NCBI RefSeq assembly: GCF_021869535.1
Contig: NW_026262668.1
Coordinates: forward strand, 72,437,558 to 72,501,557
DNA: 64,000 nucleotides
DNA from: Mytilus californianus
Taxonomy: Eukaryota > Mollusca > Bivalvia > Mytilida > Mytilidae
Reading direction: 5' to 3'
Shown here: one piece after another, positions 1-11,700 of the stretch
Numbering within the stretch: position 1 is the first letter of the stretch
Layout: every line of letters starts with the position of its first letter
Made by a program: the position numbers and the translations under genes
The notes under the pieces: model-generated
Database searches by the model: none
What the model was told of the DNA's origin: nothing
What the model saw: the letters and a program-made list of their open reading frames with translations, nothing else

Positions 1-104
1 AAGAAGCAAGACACTTACCGAGTGAAAAGCTGAATTGATCATTACAGGTAGATGTTAACGAACTACCTAGATCACCCAATACTTACACTACTTGCTAATG
101 ACTT

Positions 105-146
105 TTTTTGTGCTGATGCGGCATAAAGCAACCACCTATCAATCAA
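105..146 (+). mobile_element. Very short 5'-truncated SINE with perfect 12-bp target duplication
   Basis: A 42 bp insert ending ATAAAGCAACCACCTATCAA plus TCAA lies between two exact copies of TGCTAATGACTT (93-104 and 147-158). The AAGCAACC..(ATCA)n end matches the 3' tail type of mollusc SINEs. The duplication supports retrotransposition of only the element's 3' tip. Confidence 0.6.
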
Positions 147-158
147 TGCTAATGACTT

Positions 159-2643
159 CTTCCACGTTTTTAAAGTGAAGACTTGACTAAGTATTGTAGC
201 TTTGAAGTCAGATATTTCTTCATATCTAGTTGTAATTGATATCTTCTAACTCAACATTTTTAACAAACATTTATAATTCAATTGATATAGGAACAGTTTA
301 ACATATTGGTAATTTAAGACATGCAAGTACAAAAAAGAAACTTGCATCAATGCTGCCAGTGTGACTTAAGTGTATTAGCAGTTAACTAGTAAACTAATGT
401 GGTACTAATTTTTGCTATTATAACAGTACCTACAGAAACAGTAAAATAATACCCCTGCAAAGCTGTTTTAATTAAAAGAGTATTTAATTTGAAATACACT
501 GAATTGAATATTGAAAAACATGATCTAAAAAATTAAACTAAGAAAATTGGATGCAGTGTAAATTACCTGTACCTGGTACTATGTTTACAGAAGTACAGAT
601 AGTTATAGAGCCCTAAGTAAATATAAAAATCATGGTTTTGAAATCAAAATAAATATTACCACTCACAAAATCACTAACCCCATGTTTCCACTGCAATGAT
701 TTTATTTTACTAGTAAAAACAGATGTAACTGTCTAGAAGCTTAATACAATCTGTTCAGATTTTATTGTTTGTTCTTCAAAGTTATTGCTGTAGAAATTTT
801 ACTAGTCATGAATAACTATGAATAATTTGATAATATGATGGAAATTATATCTATAATATGACATTACCCATAGATATTTCCAATTGTATAACAAATTTTC
901 TCTATTTTATTTGACTTGATCATGAAGCAACATGTCAGCTACCCAAATGCAGGAAAGTATATACTTACTACATCACTGAGGGCTATTATTGGAGTTTTTA
1001 TCATCCCAGTGTAATTTTACATTTTAATACACTTTTTTGTCTTTTTGGTCTTATACTATTCTCAGAATTATTGAATTCTTGTGTTTCTGCTATCACAATT
1101 ACTTTTTCTAGTCATTAAGGGGGAGTTTGTTTGATCTTCAAAAACATCATTATTTATATATCAAGGTATTTATTTTATTCATACTTGGAGCAAAATAGAT
1201 GTATGTTCTTCTCTATATATGTTTTGTTATTTTTATGGTTGGGCTGCTGTCTCAATGACATAAACCCCACATCTTCTTTCTTCATTCATACAGTAAAACA
1301 CATTTGAAATACATTTATTCACAACTAAACTGTGTTTATAACACAGCCATAATATGCAATGAATGAGAAAAAACAATGCAAACTTTCAAAAAAGTCAAGC
1401 TTATATCAAAATCAAACTGTTAAACAAAACAGTGATGTTCTTCTAAATAGACAAAATATATATTTTCTCTGGTGATATTGTACATTATCTATAAACTAAA
1501 GGACAGTTAATGTACAGATACTGGTCCACTACAATAGAAAATGTCACTATTCTGTGCCATGGTTCACTCCAAATACTTAGCTGATATTTTTATTTTCTAT
1601 ACACCAATGTTGGTAACACTGATCGCTCTAAAATGCAAATTAGCAAAAGAAAGTAATTACTTTTACTGAAATTTTCCAATTTTCCATGTATTTGTTCAAT
1701 GGTAGTTGGAAAATGAAAGGATATATAGCTTGACAATAAAAAAATATAGGTTGAAAGAATGAAAAAAATACTTTATTTGTAAAGGTGATGAAAGTATAAT
1801 TGAGAAAAATGTGTGACGAAATAGTAAATAGAAAATATGATTTTGCACTAGGGTACATGTAGTACTTTCTTATAGGTGTAATACCACCATTGATTTTCCC
1901 CTATTAGTCTTTGTTAAATTTGCACTTTTCAAAAAATTGTGCAGAATTTATCTTTGTTTCAAAAAAAGAAATACTTGGCATGAGTAAAGTTTTATCCTGT
2001 CCAGTACTATAGACAAAATTTCACATAACATTTCATTGCATATAAGAAAATAACCATCACTGGAAGTTAACCAATCAAATTTTCCCCCTTTTTTAACATG
2101 TGTACAAGCTTTAGTAACCATGTAACCTCAAGTTTCCAAAATATTATATAGAAACCCCAAATAAAGAAATAATGGTGCTTTGAAATACCCAAGATATATG
2201 TTTATGACTCAGAAATGTTTTACTGCAATGAAATGTAGGATCAATTACCTACAACTGTCAAATTCAAGGGAATATTTTTTGTTGACCTATTTTCGTATGC
2301 AACCGGATGTGACGTACTATGATTTGGTGGTATTACACCTAAAATACAGATATTATAAAACACCAGTGATAACTCTCCTGTGTCTGGTACTTATTATATT
2401 GATTCAAAGTCCGAACAAAGGGTGAGTTCCTTTAGGAATGAAAAAAAACAATTGTTTATGAACCAGTCAAATGAAAGAAAGAATGAATGAATGAAACTAT
2501 TCCAATCTAAAGAAGGAAAACAGCCTATAACATATTGACTGACAGATGTTGTAGCCAGTATTCTGATGAAAAGAGAAAAGAGTTTACGTCAAGAAAGATA
2601 GATGTCAAGCTTCAGTTTTAAACATCAAACTAAGTTAACAATT
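159..2643. other. Region downstream of the ARM-FN3 gene, no recognised feature
   Basis: AT-rich. Open frames here (for example 1640-1858 minus, 2180-2425 plus) are short, hydrophobic or compositionally random, with no domain pattern. Minus-strand AATAAA-like hexamers occur near 1588 and 1771 and could serve gene 1, but no choice can be made. Confidence 0.4.
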
Positions 2644-2715
2644 CTAACCTGATGTTGGACGGTTACCGATTGATGTATCGCCAGGTGTTCTACTTCTTTC
2701 TTTGTATGATGGATG
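2644..2715 (-). CDS. ARM-FN3 gene, exon 17 (last coding exon)
   Basis: Residues 667-689 and stop. Acceptor CTTTGCAG after a T-rich tract. In the phase left by exon 16 it reads HPSYKERSRTPGDTSIGNRP, then TSG and TAG at 2644-2646. The Ser/Pro/Arg-rich composition matches exon 16. CAG|GTTAGA at the stop could in principle be a weak donor, so a further exon cannot be excluded. Confidence 0.65.
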   Translation of the reverse strand, partial: HPSYKERSRTPGDTSIGNRPTSG

Positions 2716-5700
2716 CTGCAAAGTAAAAAACATCTGTTTCTATGGGATTTGAGGGTTTAATTGTAGGTGCATAATTAAGGATTTTTTGCATCTTATATAC
2801 TTGTTTTTACTTAAATTATAGTATGGTACTTCGAAATATTTGTAAACTTTTAAATTAAAGACAAATTTTCACAAAACAGTCAATTGTGGTAGGTAAAAAT
2901 ACATGTGGATCTTTATTGTGCATAAGCATAAATTCCATAAAAAAAAATTCCACAGGAAGATAAAAGAATGATCTTTTTAAAGCATTAATTTGCATCTCTG
3001 CCCCCGGTGCGAGTTTTTTTGTGAAAAAATCCTAAAAATGTGCAATAATCATATCCAAAAGAGAAAGTCTAGTACAACTTTTTGCGTTCAGGCATATTTG
3101 AGTCCACTGATTTGTCTTGAAAACATATAAAGTAAACATATTTGATACATCATCTCACTTCAGTTTCTATTACTTATATATATTTAGGCTACAGGTTGAT
3201 ATAATAACATTGAAAATCCACAGTACTAAAAAAATAATATATATGGGTCAAGTGAATACCTTTCTAATGAGTCATTATAACAGAGTAGGTGTGTTTGAAT
3301 AACATTTTTTTTACTAAAAGTACTTGACGACAGACGACATTTAGTGGATCTTAAAAATGCATAACTTCAAAAAAAAATTTTGTGGGTGGCCTCTAGGGTA
3401 ATAAGTCTTTAACCCAAGGCTTCCAAAAGGTCACATTTGCCGAACAAATATAAATTTATCAGACTGGGCAAAACACGGACATCTTACGTGGGTTTGCCAT
3501 TTCAACATTCATGTAATTCAGAAAAATCAACCATTTTGACTTGACCTTGTGCCTTGAACAACCAAACTTTTCCGGTCATAAAAGTGACAGTACTCTATAA
3601 ACAAGCCCTACTATAATCCCCTCTCATTACAATCAAGGTTAATTAAGTGTCTGACAGGTGAGATTTACCTGTAATCACCTGTGTCAGGTAAACTATTTGT
3701 ACTGGACATCAATCGATTTTTTTGGAAGTTATTTTATAAAACGATAAGATCATAAATTACAAAGATGGTAAAAAAGTTTAACAACTAAGCTGGTCCTCGA
3801 CTGACTAATACACTTTGTTAAGTCTTCGGATACATGCCAATTCGAACCATGCCATCTTTTGTTATGGGGTAACCTGTCTAAAGGGATAAAAAACAGGATT
3901 GAAAAAAATGTCCGGCTGGCTCAAATATTTTTTGGAAGCCCTGCTTTAACCTCTCAAAATATTTAGTCTGCCCTTCCACGAATTATTTAATTTGAATTTT
4001 TTTAGTATTTTTTTAAATTTTGAAAATTCCCCCTGACAACTGACAGAAAATGGTTTTCAGTTGACAAAAGGCCTAAAAGTACATTAAATGATGCTTAATA
4101 GCTAGTAGATACATTTGTATTTTAAAACGCAACTGTCGTGTAAGAATCGTAATGAAGCGATGTGGATAAATTTATCAGTGTTCAAGAGCTAAGTTGACCA
4201 CTCATCATCCTACAATGGCTTCCATTTTTATGATTAAAAAAAAGAGATTGGCATAATGGGGAGATAATTCTAACAAAGTAGATTCCTGACTTTAAAAAGT
4301 GCTATAGAGCTAACATTTAAATTGCTCAGGTGAAAAAGCTTGGTTCAGATTTTGAGTATTGTCTGAGGAAATTTTTGTTTCAACATCTTACAATTTTTTA
4401 AAAACCTCTTATGAAATTAAAATACATATTTTATTACCGGCTAGAAAATTGTTTATTTCATGCCATTTTAATTTATGCTTAAAACAACACTAAAGGTATG
4501 ACATAAAATGAATACAAACTTTAGCACTTGAAACTCTTTTCTTATCAAGAAGACTAGTCTTTTTCTTTGTCAATATTGGTTGTGGTTTGTCCGCACTAAT
4601 ACTATCCTTCCTTTCAGACGGAGGTTGATACAGGGGCGGTCTATCTGGATCATCTGGAAGAAAAACAATGAGCAGTTTCTGTAAAAATAATATATATAAC
4701 AGGTGATACAAATTGCTAAGAATATTTGACATCATAACATATTATACTTACAATCAACAACTAACTCCTTCAGAGAAAAAACCACACAAAGAAGTTACAA
4801 TCATGAATAATGTCTCTTTTTGATTTGTTACAGCGGGAAAAGACTGTTAAACCCAATATTGGACAATATCATTTACAATGCAATCATAAGAAGAAATGTC
4901 TAAATGAGTTAAGAAAATCTGTGAGCAGAAATCAGAGTTACAAAAACATCTTTCTGCCATTGAGAGTTTGGGCAAGACTTAGTTTTCACAACAGCCACCA
5001 AGGCAAGCAGAGCCTGTATTCAGATAGAAAAATGAGATCAACCAGAGAATGTCAGTCATGGCCAGATCGAGTGCTCAAAGAAATATTGAAAGTACTTACA
5101 TGTGAACCTCCAGTCAGGAGATATAAATCTAAATATTTTAAGAGGCATTTCCACCTGCAAAATGTCAATCTCCACTTAGATGTTTCGGGGAAAATTAACT
5201 TTATTTCTATATATAAGTATGAAATCTCCACTTAAGAAATTACAACTGTAGCTAAGAATAACATTTATGTAGGCTCAGCCATCTGTCAGATGTATGCAAA
5301 TATAATTTATCCCATGGTCCTTCATTATGAACTTTCTAATGTTTGGGAAAATATTACCATAGGTACTAGGATTCAAGATGCCTAAATATGACCTGCATCC
5401 TGGCTTCCTCATCCTTTGTCCCTCATTTTTTACATATATGTTTGGATGATAGGTTCCTATTTAGCATAAATTTACATTGACAATTTAGAGTTCTTAATTC
5501 AGATTGCCACCTATGCTGGTAATAGGATTCAAGTAAATATAGCAAAACATCGTAACTTAGAGGTAATTGACATCAAAGAAAAGCAACTCTAGAATTGATT
5601 GAGAATATACAGATTATGTTCAAAAGTGTTCTTGTTTTCATGCAAGACTTAATTAGCTGATTTACCATGTCTTGAAACAACACCTCTCATATAATTACTG

Positions 5701-8700
5701 CTATAGTTGGTATTTCTACTATACAGAAGTGTAAAATGTTTTTAATATTGCAATTTTATGAACAAAATTCAATTTGCCCAGTTTTCCGTCTTCACAATTC
5801 TGCAAATTTACAATTTATCATTCTGTACATATCTATTATACATTTATCACAAAACTGATACGAGTCTGTAAAACTTTAAATTTTAAGGATAAATAACACT
5901 TTTAGCTCAACTACTTTTCTGCCTTAAAAACTGGCAAAGAACTTACATTCATCCTTGGCTGTCCTTTTCTTCGTTGGTTTACTTTCAAATTTCCCTTCAT
6001 TTGTCAGGCAAGTTACCTGTTTATCAAATAAAAGCATATTTTGAGCTAGACAATAACGCATATTATATACATTTTGTTTTTGTATTCCAGTTATTTTTTG
6101 TATTATAACAAACCAGTGTCATATTATGTTTGTATATATATGTATTTTAAAGGAGTGGTACTTTGGGCTCACCTGTGACACATGCTAAAGTTATGCATTC
6201 TATCCCATCATTTTGTTTATGTAAGCAGCATTCAGTTTCATACCAAAAGATAAAGAAGGTTCAAGTGGTTCAAGTTCACCCAAGGACTATTCTTATAAAT
6301 ATGTTAATTAGTTCTCTTACAGCTGTAGACAGAAGTTCCAGGAGGATCCCTCTAAAATGCATTTTTTATAGCATCAATAAAAAAAATTTATGAATGGTGA
6401 CCAACACAGTCTTATTATTATGTTTCATTATAGCAGCCATCTTTAACTTTAGATTAGTTTCTAAATTACAAGCACTGGAAAGGTCATCAAAGAACTACTA
6501 CTGCAACTTAATGTAAACAATAAGCGTTTTCCATAAAGATGTTGTTTACAAGGATTTTATTATGTTCCTTGTTAAACAATGGCACTGCATGTAGGCAGCA
6601 CCCATTGGTTTTTTTTTTATTAACATCAAAATATGCACAGTGTCATTAAAAGTTAATTTAAGATCAAAACAAGAATGTGTCCATGTACACGGATGCCCCA
6701 CTCGCACTATCATTTTCTATGTTCAGTGGACCGTGAAATTGGGGTCAAAACTCTAATTTGGCATTAAAATTAGAAAGATCATATCATAGGGAACATGTGT
6801 ACTAAGTTTCAAGTTGATTGGACTTCAACTTCATCAAAAACTAACTTGACTAAAAACTTTAACTTGAAGCAGGACAGACGGACGGACGGATGAACGAAAC
6901 AAACAGACGCACAGACCGAAAAACATGATGCCCATAAATGGGGCATAACAATTATCCAAACAGACAGTATATTTTCATATTTACCACAACATTATATTCT
7001 GTATCAGGTGTAAGTCTTCTGGCAGTGAAGGCATGATCCGTCCCAGAGTATACCACTTTATTATTCATGGATAAGTCGTACCGATTAATTTTCCCCAGTG
7101 GTTGTTCAGGTGGTTCCCAGGATATATGGAGTTCATTTCTTCCTATCACCTGAACATGAGGTTTTGATGGGGCATGAGCACCTGTAATTAAATCAAAGAA
7201 AATCAGTCATTCTTCATATAGCCCTTCTATCAAATCTTTTTTTATCTTTCATTCTATATTCATTCTTTGCAAAGAACTCCTATATATCAATTTGCAAGTC
7301 AATGTTAAGCTAACAACATTGAATCATTCAATCTGATTATCATGTTTCACACCGTAGGAACCTCATTTGACAGTGGTTGTTGTTTCTATTTCAGTGCTTC
7401 ATTTTGTCAAGAAATTCAATGGTTGTGGCAGATCTCATATATATTCTGTTAAATTCATTTTGTAAGATATCTTGATTTTGAGCAATTTTGAGTTTGACAT
7501 TAGTTATGAACACTTGCCTGTCATTATCAAACTTCTGTATCTTTTTGTATGGTTCATTGTGTTATTAGGTAGTTGTATCATTTGAAATATACATAACTTC
7601 GCCTTTATTCATATATGTGAAAGGATATGTGGGGAATATGTCAACAGCAACCAAACAACAAAAGACATCAAGAGGTCAACACAAAGTCTTCTTGTTTTCA
7701 TAGGTTGTTACAGTCTGTAAGGGGAGTTTTTGCTCCATTTTGAAGGTCTCACTTTGACTTTGTGATAAAGAACAGCAATAAAAGCACTGTTCATTTTCTT
7801 TTGCTTTCTTCATGTGTTCATAGTAATTTTGTGTCATGAATTGATTCACAATATCCTTTCTTTTCCTTTTGATTACTTAAAAACTGATGATTTTAATAGA
7901 ATCATTATTAAAAAATAGTCTAAACTAACATTACAATGGTTTTAAAACTGAAGTGATAATCATGACATCATTCATACATATTATAAGGTCTTGAACTATA
8001 TCAAGATGGTTTCAAAAAACAAATTTACTTTTGTGACTTTTCACAGGACATTTCGTGGAATACTCCAATGCTAAGGAAGTTATCACATGACTGATTGCTA
8101 TAGATAAATAAAGATGAACCTAATTATGATGTTGTCAAACATATATCCAACTAGACTTACCTAAATCTGATGTAGTCCCAGTAATGTGGGCCTTCTCTCC
8201 CTTACCCTTGGAAGTTGAAGCACTTATCTAAAACAGAATATATATAGTGTTTTTTTACAAGTAACAATGTTAATAAGTTAAGGATATCTTCTTTGATGCA
8301 ATCTCCAATCTATTCTGACTCGAAAGAACACATTTAACAGTATATTAAATATAGTAAGAAGTAAACATTAGACAATTTTTAACCTGGGGAAGGAAGTTAA
8401 TGTCTGATCCATTTTAATTTTGCAGGCCAATTCTTCAAAGCAGAAAAAAAAAAAAAAAAACATTTATTTTTCTGGCCAATTTATTGTTTTTCAGAATATT
8501 ATTATAAATTTGAATTAATCATATATCAATTTTCAGGTATAACTTTAGCTTGAGATATATTTGTTTAACTTTCTATTTGCTTCTACTTTATTTGTTAATT
8601 TCCATATTTGTTCTTGTTTTTTATAAGCTTACCGATATTTCATATGATGTACTGGGTTGTAAACCAGAAATGATACATTGCAGTTCTGTTGTATGTTCAT

Positions 8701-11700
8701 GCACCTTTTCTCCTGAGATAAACATTATATTTTACGTTATTGTCATATATTTAACTTTAACAGAGCATTTTCTAAACAAATAAATAATTAAAGGCAATTT
8801 TTTTATATAATTTTTCAAAAATTAAACTCTGGGTAGAACATTTTTTTTTAAAATTCATATTAATATCAATCCATTCTTACATTCAGACCTAATTTTCTTG
8901 CAACTAGTCAGTTCCATATGGAATTACCTAGAGCTAATCAAATCTTTGATATATATTAAAATTAATATCTTCAAATGAAGTAGTTTGCTTTAGGTAACTT
9001 CACCTTAGTCATACTGGAACTCCATCTGAGCAATTTTGGTTTTGAAGACCTGATGTTTCCTAAAATAATCGTAAAATTCCAAAAGAACTGACCAATTGCA
9101 AGAAAATTTAAGATAACCATGTTGACTAAGGTATAATTAATTTTTTAAATCTGAATTATCTATTAATATTTGAAAAAAATTTAACTTAAAATAATACCTT
9201 CTAATCAGTCATACATTTTCATGGTGGTCAGTCACAGGAAGTTAAGCAACTAACAATCAATTCATCAATCATGGTGGTCAGTCACAGGAAGTTAAGCAAC
9301 TAACAATCAATTCATCAATCATGGTGGTCAGTCACAGGAAGTTAAGCAACTAACAATCAATCAATCAATCAATCATGGTGGTCAGTCACTGGAAGTTAAG
9401 CAACTAACAATCAATCAATCAATCATGGTGGTCAGTCACAGGAAGTTAAGCAACTAACAATCAATTCATCAATCATGGTGGTCAGTCACAGGACGTTAAG
9501 CAACTAATAATCAATCCATCAATCATGGTGGTCAGTCACAGGAAGTTAAGTAACTAACAATCAATCCATCAATCATTGTGGTCATTCACAGGAAGTTAAG
9601 TAACTAACAATCAATCAATCAATCATGGTGGTCAGTCACAGGAAGTTAAGTAACTAACAATCAATCAATCAATCATGGTGGTCAGTCACAGGAAGTTAAG
9701 TAACTAACAATCAATTCATCAATCATGGTGGTCAGTCACAGGAAGTTAAGTAACAAACAATCAATCAATCAATCATGGTGGTCAGTCACTGGAAGTTAAG
9801 CAACTAACAATCAATCAATCAATCAATCATGGTGGTTAGTCACTGGAAGTTAAGCAACTAACAATCAATCAATCAATCAATCATGGTGGTCAGTCACAGG
9901 AAGTTAAGCAACTGACAATCAATTCATCAATCATGGTGGTCAGTCACAGGAAGTTAAGTAACTAACAATCAATCCATCAATCATGGTGGTCAGTCACAGG
10001 AAGTTAAGTAACTAACAATCAATTCATCAATCATGGTTGAAAGTTTTTTTCAGGGGAAAAAAATAGAGTACAATCACAAAACCTTTGACCATTGAGTTCC
10101 TACCTAACAAGACTAGAATATACTTACCTAAATATACATGGTAACCTTTAATTGTACCATTTATCTGATCTGGAGGATCCCATCCAATTTTTAACTGTGA
10201 TATTGTGTATCCTACAATTCTTATATTCTGAGGTGCTGTAGGTACTGTAAATATAATAAAAAAGAAGTCACAAATTACTTTAAAACAATGACATTAATTA
10301 GGTAATACAGATTCAGTGATGGTTTCATTAAAAACCTGTTAATTGTTTCAGCCGAGTTATAGATACAAAATGCTTACACAATATTCAGTTTTATAAAACT
10401 CCCATCTTTTACTATTGGAAACCCCATATTTCAAGAGATTTCTATATATTCCAATCAAAACATTGCAGTACTTTACATTGTCTACTATCTAATTTTCTGA
10501 AACACATATATATCAAAAACCTTACCAGCTTCTTCAGTTACTATAGAAACAGGGTCACTAAATGGACTTTCGTCTCCTTCTGTATATGCCCGTAATTTAT
10601 ATGAGTATTGTGCGCATGGATGTAAACCAGTTACATCACAATGTGTTTCTTTACCCGTATAGACACATTTTGTACCTAAAATACAAAATATATGAATTTT
10701 AAATTGTGATTTCAAATATTACAATATTGTAAATCTAGAAAATATTATGTTTTAAATTAGATTTTAAAACAGCTAGACAAATTTGCACACTTACCAATTA
10801 CTTTTGTTTTATAATCCAATCATGAGAGAAATAATTCCAAAAACAAAATAATATAAAAGGTTAAAAGTGTGACTTTTCAATATTTTAAAATTCAATATCA
10901 AAACCTTCTATGATTTACACATACCGTCAAATATCTGGTACCTTACAGGGAATCCACTTTTTGTAGAGATAGGATCCCATAAACACCTCACCATATTTGA
11001 ACCAACCACTGAAACAATAAAAAACATGTTAAATTCAACATAGACTTTGAAATAAGCACATATCAAATGGTCAGTGAGTAAATCAAAAAGAAAAATGATT
11101 TTGCAATGCAAAAAAAAACATGCAAAATTTGATTATTCACACTGAACAACTCAGTCATCAATGTTTCTCAATTTAAAAATAGAAGAAAAATTTTATACTC
11201 TTTGACCCCTTTTAACTACAGAGGATTCAAAAGCTCCAGAAAAGCTGGCATCTAATATATGTAGACAATATATCTATACCTTCCACATTTGGAGGTGAAG
11301 GTTTTTCTAATTTCTTTAATATTTCTAATGTTATACATGCTTCTTCTTTCAAATCTGCATTAATATCTTCCTTTAAAGACACAACCTAAAATGAATAAAG
11401 CAAAAAACTGTGTTAATCAAAAAGACATGAGAAGCAATGCACAGATATATATTATATCAAAATTCAACAAATTGAGGATTAGATATTGCTTTTAAAATGA
11501 CCTCTATAGGGAATGTTGCATGTTGCATGTTTGTTTAATTTAATTACTAGGTCATGTGTAATCAATAACTAATGGCTCCACTAAGTTTTACTGTCCATAT
11601 TTTCAAATCACTATACCAATTTGGTAAAAATTTAACAAAATCACAGTTTGAATTCACCTCTAAAAACTGATCATCTGGTAAAATAGTTTAGCTCATTGCA

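Noticed and set aside
9010-9066. Candidate 56-bp exon with AG/GT borders and correct phase length for the gap between exons 11 and 13
   Set aside because: Its translation lacks the FN3 F-strand motif and it lies in an inverted repeat. The segment 8633-8712 fits both phase and motif.
9217-10035. Possible CRISPR-like array (regular repeats)
   Set aside because: Units are contiguous with no unique spacers, in an intron of a eukaryotic gene; it is a minisatellite.
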